A stretch of DNA of 18,702 bases from Acidobacteriota bacterium (GTDB taxonomy: Bacteria > Acidobacteriota > Polarisedimenticolia > Polarisedimenticolales > Polarisedimenticolaceae), in the NCBI GenBank assembly GCA_011773795.1, contig WVWW01000208.1, positions 1 to 18,702 on the forward strand. The letters are read 5' to 3'. This document shows, in pieces, positions 9,075-15,257 of this stretch. A program made the translations under genes and the position numbers. Within the stretch, counting starts at the first letter, position 1. Each line of letters begins with the position of its first letter. The notes under the pieces are model-generated. The model saw only the letters and a program-made list of their open reading frames with translations, did no database searches and had not been told where the DNA came from.

Positions 9075-9292
9075 GGACGACCGGCGAGCGCGGCGCGGTG
9101 TCGTTTGAGGTTGAAACGGCCCTGATCGCAGTCGCGACAACCCTCGTAGGTCTGATAGCGCGTGCGGACCGCACAATCGACGGACGGATACCAGACCTGA
9201 AAGCGCAGGCAGTAGAAGTCGCAGCCGGCCTCGTAATCCAACCCCGAGCGGGGTCGGATCGACGACGGGATCAGGGCGAGCTCTGGCGGCAT
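9041..9292 (-). CDS. Small five-cysteine protein of unknown function
   Basis: 83 residues, not recognised. The core is GLDYEAGCDFYCLRF, then a Trp/Tyr-rich stretch and YEGCRDCDQGRFNLKRH. The cysteines (24, 28, 40, 52, 55) are spaced C-x3-C-x11-C-x11-C-x2-C, suggesting a metal or zinc-ribbon-like site. There is no signal peptide or TM segment, so it is probably cytoplasmic. The ATG at 9292 starts the conserved-looking part; the open frame upstream of it overlaps the HEAT-like gene and looks non-coding. The coding evidence is the compact composition, the fit in the operon between the HEAT protein and HAD gene, and the overlap with the HAD coding region. It sits in the same run as the Mrp Fe-S carrier, but a functional link is only inference. 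Confidence 0.7.
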   Translation of the reverse strand: MPPELALIPSSIRPRSGLDYEAGCDFYCLRFQVWYPSVDCAVRTRYQTYEGCRDCDQGRFNLKRHRAALAGRPCPPAVAPAQE

Positions 9293-9323
9293 CCGTTCTC
9301 TCGTTCTGCTTGGAATCCAACGG

Positions 9324-9349
9324 CCCGCGAGAATACCACGGTATGCGGG
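9324..9349 (-). other. Stem-loop between the HEAT-protein gene and the small Cys gene
   Basis: CCCGC (9324-9328) pairs with GCGGG (9345-9349). ATACC (9333-9337) pairs with GGTAT (9340-9344) inside, with a GAGA bulge on one side. It begins 4 bases after the HEAT-protein stop at 9354. There is no following U-tract, so it looks more like an intercistronic processing or stability hairpin than an intrinsic terminator. Confidence 0.35.
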
Positions 9350-9353
9350 TGGG

Positions 9354-10205
9354 TCAGTCGTCGAGCTGGGGGCTGGCGGAATCCATCTCCTGTTGTTTCT
9401 CGAAGATCTCTTCCAGGAATTGCGCCCGGTCACGCAGCTCGGCCAACAGCTTCGGGTCGTCGTCGGGGAACATCGCGACATACTCGTACAGGGTCATGAG
9501 ATCGCCGATCGTCGTGTTGGGCAGCAGGGCGCGCAACGCCAGATTGCGCAACTCGGGTTCCTCGGCGAGGCTCCAGGCGCGGAGATACTGGTGGCAGCGT
9601 CCGCCGATGGCGGCCATCGCCAGCGCCGCCTGCTCGCGAATCTCCGGGTCGGCCTGTTGCTCGACCTGCTCGGCGAGGAAGAACCGGGCACGATCGTCTT
9701 CGATGAGCTGCAGCGACTCGATCACCACGGGGGTGAGGGGTGGGTCGACGTAAGCCGCGTCGATCACGGACAGCAGGAGAATCGGCACCGGCCGCTTGGC
9801 CATGTGCAACATGGCGATCCGCTTGGCCTCCGGGGAACCGAACCAGATCGCATGTTCGATCGCGGCGGTCGTGTACGAGGAGGTCCCGAACGTCATCTGG
9901 CTCTCGGCCTCGATGGCCGCGAGCATGATGTCGGCCGAGAATCCCGGGTCGGCCCACTCCAAAGCCTCGGAGATGGCCTGCATGCCGTGCTGGCCGAAGA
10001 ACGTCAAACGCTCGCGCGCCCGTGCCGCGAGCTCGTGGTTGTCGTTATCCGCACCCCACGCAAGGCGTGCCAGGGTGCGGGATTGCCCGTAGATGTCCTG
10101 GGTTCCCATCGCGAGGCGAATCTCCTCTTCGATAGGATCGTTCGTGGCCCCGATCGAGGAGAACGGCGCCGACAACAGCAGCGCGAGGATCGCGAATCTC
10201 TTCAT
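9354..10205 (-). CDS. Exported HEAT-repeat-like helical protein
   Basis: 283 residues. A Sec signal peptide (MKRFAILALLLSAPFSSIGA) precedes an all-helical protein made of successive hairpins with HEAT-like character. Examples are EIREQAALAMAAIGGRCHQY, ELRNLALRALLPN and AKRIAMLHMAKRP. Such repeats usually form curved protein-binding scaffolds; no enzymatic motif is visible. It is likely periplasmic; the signal peptide ends without a clear lipobox. The ATG at 10205 has a GGGAGAG ribosome site just upstream. The gap to the mrp gene is 66 bases and carries a TATATT element (minus strand, 10234-10239) that might be an internal promoter -10, though no convincing -35 lies at the right distance. The gene lies in the six-gene minus-strand run. 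Specific function unknown. Confidence 0.8.
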   Translation of the reverse strand: MKRFAILALLLSAPFSSIGATNDPIEEEIRLAMGTQDIYGQSRTLARLAWGADNDNHELAARARERLTFFGQHGMQAISEALEWADPGFSADIMLAAIEAESQMTFGTSSYTTAAIEHAIWFGSPEAKRIAMLHMAKRPVPILLLSVIDAAYVDPPLTPVVIESLQLIEDDRARFFLAEQVEQQADPEIREQAALAMAAIGGRCHQYLRAWSLAEEPELRNLALRALLPNTTIGDLMTLYEYVAMFPDDDPKLLAELRDRAQFLEEIFEKQQEMDSASPQLDD

Positions 10206-10206
10206 G

Positions 10207-10267
10207 GTTTCTCTCTCCCGAGGGGTCGGTTCAAATATACCGCCTGCCCCACAGCGCGGCCAGAAAC
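10207..10267 (-). promoter_or_regulatory. Nested dyad in the leader of the HEAT-protein gene
   Basis: Three perfect, nested arm pairs are present: GTTTCT/AGAAAC (10207-10212, 10262-10267), GGGG/CCCC (10222-10225, 10247-10250) and CGGT/ACCG (10227-10230, 10239-10242, 8-base loop). They occupy almost the whole mrp/HEAT gap, ending next to the start codon. Individually the arms are short; the nesting makes the region worth folding. Confidence 0.3.
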
Positions 10268-10271
10268 GCGC

Positions 10272-11423
10272 TCAGCCGTCGTCCTTCTTCAGCCCCAGCT
10301 TGCGCGCCGCGCGCTCGACGAGCCCCGGTGCTGCCTCGGGAGCGGCACCGAGCGCCCCGGCAACCGACGTGGCGAGGCGCTCGAAGACACGCGCCGTCGT
10401 CGAATCCGGATCGGCGTCGACGATCGGTGCGCCGGCGTCCCCGCTGCGGCGAAGCTCGGGGTCCAGGCCGAGCTCGGCGAGGAACGGAACGCCCAGCGCG
10501 GCGGCACGTTCCCGCGCTCCGCCATGCGCGAAGATGTCGGTTCGCTCGGAGCAGTGCGGGCACTCGAAGAAGCTCATGTTCTCGACCAGCCCGAGAATCG
10601 GGACGTTGACCTTGCGGAACATCGCGACACCCTTGACCGCGTCGGCCAGCGCGACATCCTGCGGCGTGGAAACGATCACCGCTCCACTGAGTTGGATGCG
10701 TTGCGTCAACGTGAGTTGCGCGTCGCCCGTGCCGGGCGGCAGGTCGATCACGAGGTAGTCGAGCGCGCCCCAGACCACGTCCCGCAGCAGTTGCTCGAGG
10801 GCCTTCATGACCATCGGACCGCGCCAGATCACCGCCGTCTCGGGTTCGACCAGGAAGCCGAGCGACATGAAACGAACGCCGTAACGCTCGAACGGAATCA
10901 GCCGCTTGCCGCTGGCGTCGAGGCGAGGCCGTTCACCCGGCAGGCCGAGCATCAGCGGGATCGAGGGACCATACACGTCCGCGTCGAGCAGCCCGACGGT
11001 GTGGCCCAGTCGAGCCAGGGCACAGGCGAGGTTCACGGCGACGGTCGATTTGCCGACACCGCCTTTGCCCGAAGCCACCGCGACGACATGGCGGACTTCC
11101 GGGATCAGGCCTGCGTCGGCCGAACCGGCTTGTGCCGCGCTGGGTCTCGAGCCAAGGACATGGAGCGCCGCGGATGGCGGCGTTTCCGAGACGGCGAAAC
11201 GAACCTGCTCGGAGGGCACGTCGGGGCCGAGCGCCTGCACGATGGAACGTCGGATCTTCTCCTCGACGCCTTCGGACGCCTGGGGGAGGTCGAGTCGGAC
11301 CACCACCCCATGGTCGTCGACCTCGACAACGCTCACGACCCCTGCCGTGACGATATCCCGTGTGAAGCCCGGGTAGGGGACCGTCTTGAGACGGTCAAGC
11401 ACGAAGTCCCGGTCGACGCCCAT
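10272..11423 (-). CDS. apbC: Mrp/ApbC-family Fe-S cluster carrier ATPase
   Basis: 383 residues. The N-terminal MIP18/DUF59-like domain (about 5-82) precedes a P-loop NTPase of the Mrp/NBP35 family. The P-loop with deviant Walker A motif is SGKGGVGKST (118-127). LLDADVYGPSIPLMLG (145-160) and YLVIDLPPGTGDAQLTL (223-239) are family hallmarks. The cluster-binding CxxC is FFECPHC (Cys288, Cys291). Family members bind a labile 4Fe-4S cluster at the dimer interface and transfer it to apo-proteins in the cytoplasm. The ATG at 11423 has an AGGG site 5-6 bases upstream, overlapping the stop of the preceding barrel gene, so the two are probably cotranscribed. The C-terminal tail (RAARKLGLKKDDG) is basic. 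Confidence 0.95.
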   Translation of the reverse strand: MGVDRDFVLDRLKTVPYPGFTRDIVTAGVVSVVEVDDHGVVVRLDLPQASEGVEEKIRRSIVQALGPDVPSEQVRFAVSETPPSAALHVLGSRPSAAQAGSADAGLIPEVRHVVAVASGKGGVGKSTVAVNLACALARLGHTVGLLDADVYGPSIPLMLGLPGERPRLDASGKRLIPFERYGVRFMSLGFLVEPETAVIWRGPMVMKALEQLLRDVVWGALDYLVIDLPPGTGDAQLTLTQRIQLSGAVIVSTPQDVALADAVKGVAMFRKVNVPILGLVENMSFFECPHCSERTDIFAHGGARERAAALGVPFLAELGLDPELRRSGDAGAPIVDADPDSTTARVFERLATSVAGALGAAPEAAPGLVERAARKLGLKKDDG

Positions 11424-11429
11424 CGGACC

Positions 11430-12614
11430 CTAGAAGTGGAACCCGACGCCGAAATAGAAGCCGCGGTACGTCGCTGAGCGGTCGGTCTCGCTCGCATCGG
11501 TGGCGTTGACCGTGTTGCCGACGATCGTGATGTTGCGCGGCCTCAGATCGACCCCTACGCCGCCGTAGTGGATTACGCGGTAGCCCCCGAAAACATCCAT
11601 GAAGCGAAGCGGTCGGACGCGGGCGCCGAAGCTGAGCTCGTAAACCTGCGAGCTGCGGGAGATCGAGTCGCTTCGCAAGCCGGCATCGAGTGTCTCCTGC
11701 TCGACCGAGGCGGCCGTGCCTACGAGAACGCTCGTTCCACCGACGTTCGTGATGACGTAATCGGCGAGCTCGTCATACGGAGGATCGAGGATGACGCCCA
11801 ACAGCGTGTAGTAATGGTTGGAGGATTCGTAGCCGGTCTCGACGTTACCGTCGAGCAAAGACACGCCGATCGAGCCCTCCACCGAGAACTTGTCGCGCCA
11901 AAGCGGCGCCTCGAACTCCAGCCCCCCGGTCAGGCCGGTTCCTTCGTAGGCGGAAGCAAGGCTCGCGGTCTCGGGACGCGGAGTCAGATCGGGCAATCCC
12001 GTCGTCAGCGGCGGTACGAACGCGGGGAACGTCGGGACCAACGCGTAGTAGGTCGCATCCGTATCCGTCCGGAACTTGAGCTTGCGGAACCCGATATTCC
12101 AGCGGCCGATCATGCGGGAGTTGCTGAAAGCGACTCTCGAGTACTCGATCTTCAGGTCGCGAAGCGCGGTCGTGCTCGTCGCTTCGAAGGCGTCCGCAAG
12201 CCCGTCGTTGGACAGGCCGGCGTAAAGCTGAAGGGACAAGAGTTGGCCAAAAATGAAGTTGCCCGGGTCGCGCCCGCTGATCCGGGCGTCCCCGTCGTGA
12301 GCGTACCAGGTAACCATCAAACGGCCACGGTTGCCTGCCAGCTCGGCTCCGACGCGCGAGTAATCCTCGTGACGCGCGTCTCGAGAGAATCCCTGGAGCG
12401 TGTCGTCGAACGGGGCCAGGGGATCCGTGATCGAGACGACGTTGTCGCCGATCCCGCCGGGCTCGGCGGCCCAGGTGCCGTACTCGGCGATCAACTCGCC
12501 CCAACCGGTATCGTCCTCTCCCGTTTCGTCCTCCTGCGCGAAAAACGAGCCCGGAATCAAGAGGCCCGCGAGTAGGAGCACCAGGCCGAACTTCGTGCCT
12601 ACCGAGATCTTCAT
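11430..12614 (-). CDS. Outer-membrane beta-barrel-like protein
   Basis: 394 residues. The signal peptide is MKISVGTKFGLVLLLAGLLI, with likely cleavage after SFFAQ. The mature part is rich in alternating polar/hydrophobic strands with many aromatic residues (RLMVTWYAHDGD, RDLKIEYSRVAFSNSRMIG, FSVEGSIGVSLLD). It ends FYFGVGFHF; a C-terminal Phe with alternating aromatics is the classic outer-membrane assembly signal recognised by BamA. It is therefore probably a porin-like or scaffold barrel; the ligand is unknown and no named family is recognised. The ATG at 12614 gives a clean signal peptide and was preferred over an upstream ATG at 12647, which would add a non-signal leader and overlaps the previous gene. 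Gaps of 35 bases to the lipoprotein gene and 6 to apbC place it in one operon. Confidence 0.8.
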   Translation of the reverse strand: MKISVGTKFGLVLLLAGLLIPGSFFAQEDETGEDDTGWGELIAEYGTWAAEPGGIGDNVVSITDPLAPFDDTLQGFSRDARHEDYSRVGAELAGNRGRLMVTWYAHDGDARISGRDPGNFIFGQLLSLQLYAGLSNDGLADAFEATSTTALRDLKIEYSRVAFSNSRMIGRWNIGFRKLKFRTDTDATYYALVPTFPAFVPPLTTGLPDLTPRPETASLASAYEGTGLTGGLEFEAPLWRDKFSVEGSIGVSLLDGNVETGYESSNHYYTLLGVILDPPYDELADYVITNVGGTSVLVGTAASVEQETLDAGLRSDSISRSSQVYELSFGARVRPLRFMDVFGGYRVIHYGGVGVDLRPRNITIVGNTVNATDASETDRSATYRGFYFGVGFHF

Positions 12615-12649
12615 ACGGGAGTTACCCTCAACCGGCTTTTGTGCCATGT

Positions 12650-13612
12650 TCAGCGCGAACTATAAAAGAAGGAGATTCCGTCGCCGGGGATCGGCTGCGA
12701 GCTGGGATCCCCGCCAAGGCGAGTGATGTTGATCCCGTCGACGGACAAGCGGCCTACCAACACCGGCTCGATCAGGGTCAGCGGGCCTCCCGCGCCGTTA
12801 CGGAGCCCCATGGGAGGTTCGATCGCCTTGCGCGCTTCGACCTTGATGGTGTCGCCTTTCCCCAGTTCCAGGGTGAACGGCTGAGGGCCACCCGCGAGGG
12901 ACGCCGGGCCCGGGTCGGTCGACACGGAACAGAGCCCGCTGGCATACCCGAAGGGTGGAGGTGAAACCGCGGTGGGGATGGCGGAGAGCGGGTTGAACGT
13001 CGCGAGCAAGACGGTGCGGTTCACGGAGGTCATCTGGCCGACCCTGCTCCAGGTGAAGCTCCGCATGACCGGGACCGTGCAGGTGTCGGCAGGGTTCGAC
13101 GGGAAGCTGGGGCAATCGCTGTCCATCAAGCAGGAGATCCCGCTGCTGACGGCGCACTGCGTGTCGGTCACGGTCAGATCGTTCTTGCCCGGTACGGTGC
13201 CGGGCGGGTTGAACAGCTCGTCGTATTCCGACAGGTTGGCGGCGGGGTTCAGGTACAGGTCATCCGTGAGCTGCTCGAACTCGGTCGCATCCGCGCGCAA
13301 GATCGAGATCCGCAAACCGTAGTTCCACGGCGGGGTGACATCCACGAAACGCGGCAGGAACTGCTGCGGGTTCACCGGGTTTCTCTGCGATTCGCACCAC
13401 AGATACGCCGTCGGATCGTCGGGACCGGGAATGCCGTCCAGGTCGGTCGTCTCTCGTATTTCCCATACGTTGAAAAGTTCGGCGTCGGTGCCCACGACCT
13501 CGATCGTGATCGACGCCATTTGAGCCTCCAATTGGGCGATCTCGTCCTTGTCACAGCTCGTCAGCCCGGCGCCGAGCAACAGAACGCCCACCAGCCTTGC
13601 GGCGAAACGCAT
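12650..13612 (-). CDS. Lipoprotein with Cys cluster, unknown function
   Basis: 320 residues. A type II signal peptide, MRFAARLVGVLLLGAGLTSC, has lipobox LTSC with acylated Cys20. The +2 residue is Asp (CDKD), which in E. coli-type Lol sorting retains lipoproteins at the inner membrane; this rule may not hold in the present phylum. A short helix (DEIAQLEAQMASITIEVV) is followed by a mostly beta domain. A compact cluster, CLMDSDCPS...ADTC (Cys161, 167, 178, plus Cys153), resembles the DSDCP..C disulfide motif common in Myxococcota-type secreted proteins. The ATG at 13612 has AGGAGG 10 bases upstream and a promoter-like element beyond it. It is the first gene of the six-gene run and is followed by the barrel protein, so the pair may act together in the envelope. 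Confidence 0.82.
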   Translation of the reverse strand: MRFAARLVGVLLLGAGLTSCDKDEIAQLEAQMASITIEVVGTDAELFNVWEIRETTDLDGIPGPDDPTAYLWCESQRNPVNPQQFLPRFVDVTPPWNYGLRISILRADATEFEQLTDDLYLNPAANLSEYDELFNPPGTVPGKNDLTVTDTQCAVSSGISCLMDSDCPSFPSNPADTCTVPVMRSFTWSRVGQMTSVNRTVLLATFNPLSAIPTAVSPPPFGYASGLCSVSTDPGPASLAGGPQPFTLELGKGDTIKVEARKAIEPPMGLRNGAGGPLTLIEPVLVGRLSVDGINITRLGGDPSSQPIPGDGISFFYSSR

Positions 13613-13646
13613 GAAAGTGAACCCTCCTGGCGAATTTGGAACCGGA

Positions 13647-13675
13647 AAGCTACCTGAGGTGCGGACAGGAGTCAA
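13647..13675 (-). promoter_or_regulatory. Putative promoter of the lipoprotein/barrel/apbC operon
   Basis: On the minus strand TTGACT (13670-13675), 17-base spacer, TAGCTT (13647-13652). Transcription would begin near 13640, leaving a leader of about 28 bases with AGGAGG (13623-13628). A 12-bp palindrome touches the upstream edge of the -35. Visual match only. Confidence 0.45.
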
Positions 13676-13676
13676 G

Positions 13677-13688
13677 GCTCCGCGGAGC
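13677..13688. repeat. Perfect 12-bp palindrome upstream of the lipoprotein promoter
   Basis: GCTCCGCGGAGC is fully self-complementary and lies one base upstream of the proposed -35, a position used by class II activators. In so GC-rich a sequence a 12-bp palindrome may also occur by chance. Confidence 0.3.
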
Positions 13689-13781
13689 GCGCGGCGGCGG
13701 TTTAGCGGCACATGGACCGCAGGGGCACGGAAGTCCCTATCGGGTGGTAAAGTAAGGCTTTAGCCGTATCGAGGGATCATT

Positions 13782-14534
13782 GTGAGCGGATCGGTTGCCG
13801 GGGCGAAGGCCGCGTCCGAAACACGCGAGGTCGAGCGTGTCTATGGGACCCTCGCCCGGGTCTACGACGCGGTCTTCGACTGGGCGTTACGTCCCGGAAG
13901 GGTGGCTGCCGTGCACGCCCTCGACCTGGGCCGCGGCCGCCGCGTCCTCGAGGTCGGTGTCGGTACGGGGCTGTCACTGGAAACCTACCCACGCGGAACC
14001 GAGATCACCGGCATCGACATTTCCGAACCGATGCTACGCCAGGCGCGCGCTCGCGCGTCGGAGGCCCACGGACGGGCGATCTCGATCCGGCGGATGGACG
14101 CCCAGGCGATGAGCTTCGCCGACGCCAGCTTCGACCATGTCATCGCGCCCTACGTGATCTCCGTGGTCCCGGATCCCGAACGGGTCATGCGGGAAATCGT
14201 GCGCGTCTGCCGACCCGGCGGGAGCGTCGTCGTGGTCAACCATTTCGTTCACGAGCGGCGGTTCTTGCGCCACGTCGAGCGTTGGGCGACCCCGCTGACT
14301 CGGGGCATCGGCTTCCGCCTGGACACGCGGGCGCAGATCGTGACCCGGGCGACCGGGTTGGAAGTTCGGGAGATCCAGTCGGTCAACCTCTTCGGATGGT
14401 GGAAGCTGGTGGTGCTGCGCAGACGCGCCGCGGAGGATACGGAGGCGCTCAGGCGTCGTCGGTCGGCTCGAGCGGACGGGGTCGCGGAACCGCCATACGT
14501 CGCAGGCGCTTCGACTGGTCGACGACCTCGCTGA
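13782..14534 (+). CDS. pmtA: Phospholipid N-methyltransferase, PmtA-like (SAM-dependent)
   Basis: 250 residues, Rossmann-fold class I methyltransferase. The N-terminal VYGTLARVYDAVFDWALRPG, SAM motif I LEVGVGTGLSLETYP (56-70), the acidic GIDISEPML (77-85) and DAQAMSFADASFDHVIAPYV (106-125) resemble PmtA of the Rhodobacter/phosphatidylethanolamine N-methyltransferase family. That enzyme makes phosphatidylcholine precursors from phosphatidylethanolamine at the inner membrane. Related ubiquinone/menaquinone-type methyltransferases (UbiE) are the main alternative, so the substrate is tentative. The start is the GTG at 13782, with GAGGG at 13771-13775 and a 6-base spacer. The C-terminal basic tail (about 215-250, RRRSARADGVAEPPY...) lies beyond the catalytic fold; its last 28 codons overlap the convergent HTH gene. 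Confidence 0.78.
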   Translation: MSGSVAGAKAASETREVERVYGTLARVYDAVFDWALRPGRVAAVHALDLGRGRRVLEVGVGTGLSLETYPRGTEITGIDISEPMLRQARARASEAHGRAISIRRMDAQAMSFADASFDHVIAPYVISVVPDPERVMREIVRVCRPGGSVVVVNHFVHERRFLRHVERWATPLTRGIGFRLDTRAQIVTRATGLEVREIQSVNLFGWWKLVVLRRRAAEDTEALRRRRSARADGVAEPPYVAGASTGRRPR

Positions 14535-15117
14535 ACTGCTTGTCGATCGTTTCGTTCGTGATCTCGTTTCGAGTCAACATCTCGAGCCCGCGGATCTTCT
14601 CCTTGAGCGCGACGATCTCCAGCGCGCGCCCTTCGAGCTCGAGATGAGCCTCGCGGAGCTGCTTGCTCAACTCTTGCTCTTGAATCCCGCGTGAGTCCTC
14701 CCGGCGTTGTTGCCGCTGCTGGAGCTTTTCCAGCTGTGCCCGGGCCCGGTTGAGCCGGTTCTGCAGATCCATCGAGCGCATCCCCGCCGCACGGATCATC
14801 CCGTACTGGACCAGGAGCTGCTCGTGCTTCATCTGCAGCTCCTGGTACAGGCACAGCGGGACCTGTGTCGCGTCCGGTTCTGCGACGGGCCTCAAAGAAG
14901 CGGTCGAAACCGGGCCGACCTCCGCAGGCAGGCGCGTTTCCGGTTCGTCGACCGTCAGCCCCGCCGCACGCAGGTCCTGGGCGGACAGGTAGTACTCCGG
15001 CCCGAATCGCCCGAATCGCTTCTCGGCATGCAGTCGACCACTGCGAATATAGCGTCGTAACGTCGTGATGGATCGGGCGGTGTGTTGAGCGGCTTCGCGG
15101 AGGGTCATGCGCTCCAT
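14449..15117 (-). CDS. MerR-like HTH protein with long coiled coil
   Basis: 222 residues. An N-terminal helix-turn-helix (about 4-50, MTLREAAQHTARSITTLRRY then IRSGRLHAEKRFGRFGPEYY) resembles MerR/excisionase winged HTH domains. A Pro/Val/Ala linker leads to a long charged helix at about 92-185 (LQNRLNRARAQLEKLQQRQQ and beyond), strongly predictive of a coiled coil. It is probably a dimeric DNA-binding protein; regulator or nucoid/chromosome-organisation roles are both possible. The ATG at 15117 is favoured by GGAG (complement of 15123-15126) 5 bases upstream. An ATG at 15159 would add 14 residues but falls inside the proposed -10. The gene is divergent from lysS, and its last 86 bases overlap the convergent methyltransferase. 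Confidence 0.8.
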   Translation of the reverse strand: MERMTLREAAQHTARSITTLRRYIRSGRLHAEKRFGRFGPEYYLSAQDLRAAGLTVDEPETRLPAEVGPVSTASLRPVAEPDATQVPLCLYQELQMKHEQLLVQYGMIRAAGMRSMDLQNRLNRARAQLEKLQQRQQRREDSRGIQEQELSKQLREAHLELEGRALEIVALKEKIRGLEMLTRNEITNETIDKQFSEVVDQSKRLRRMAVPRPRPLEPTDDA

Positions 15118-15154
15118 GCGTTCTCCATCCCTGGACGGCGGGCCGTTTGTTTCT

Positions 15155-15182
15155 ACCATAGGGCGGACACGACCTCAAGCAA
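15155..15182 (-). promoter_or_regulatory. Putative promoter of the HTH/coiled-coil gene
   Basis: On the minus strand TTGCTT (15177-15182), 16-base spacer, TATGGT (15155-15160). Predicted start near 15148 supports the ATG at 15117. The same -35 sequence and spacing occur before the XRE gene. Visual match only. Confidence 0.35.
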
Positions 15183-15194
15183 AACAGACGAGGT

Positions 15195-15224
15195 TTGCGG
15201 GTCAATTCGGCAAGTGTGTATGCT
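15195..15224 (+). promoter_or_regulatory. Putative lysS promoter
   Basis: TTGCGG (15195-15200), 18-base spacer, TATGCT (15219-15224). Transcription would begin near 15231, leaving about 27 bases before the ATG at 15258. The ribosome site before that ATG is weak (GCGGA). Visual match only. Confidence 0.4.
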
Positions 15225-15257
15225 GCCGCTTTTCGGGAAGCTCCCATCGCGGACCAC

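Noticed and set aside
9393..11477. A 694-codon open frame on the plus strand opposite the apbC and HEAT-protein genes
   Set aside because: Composition is Arg/His/Asp/Gln-rich with no domain motif, while the opposite strand encodes a canonical Mrp ATPase with complete motifs.
13745..13781. A TAAAGT -10-like element and GGC-TTTA-GCC mini-hairpin before pmtA
   Set aside because: No acceptable -35 at the right distance and only 3-4 paired bases, so neither a promoter nor a structure could be supported.
15135..15146. Inverted repeat ACGGC/GCCGT in the leader of the HTH gene
   Set aside because: Five-base arms with a 2-base spacer are expected by chance in GC-rich sequence, and the loop is too short for a hairpin.
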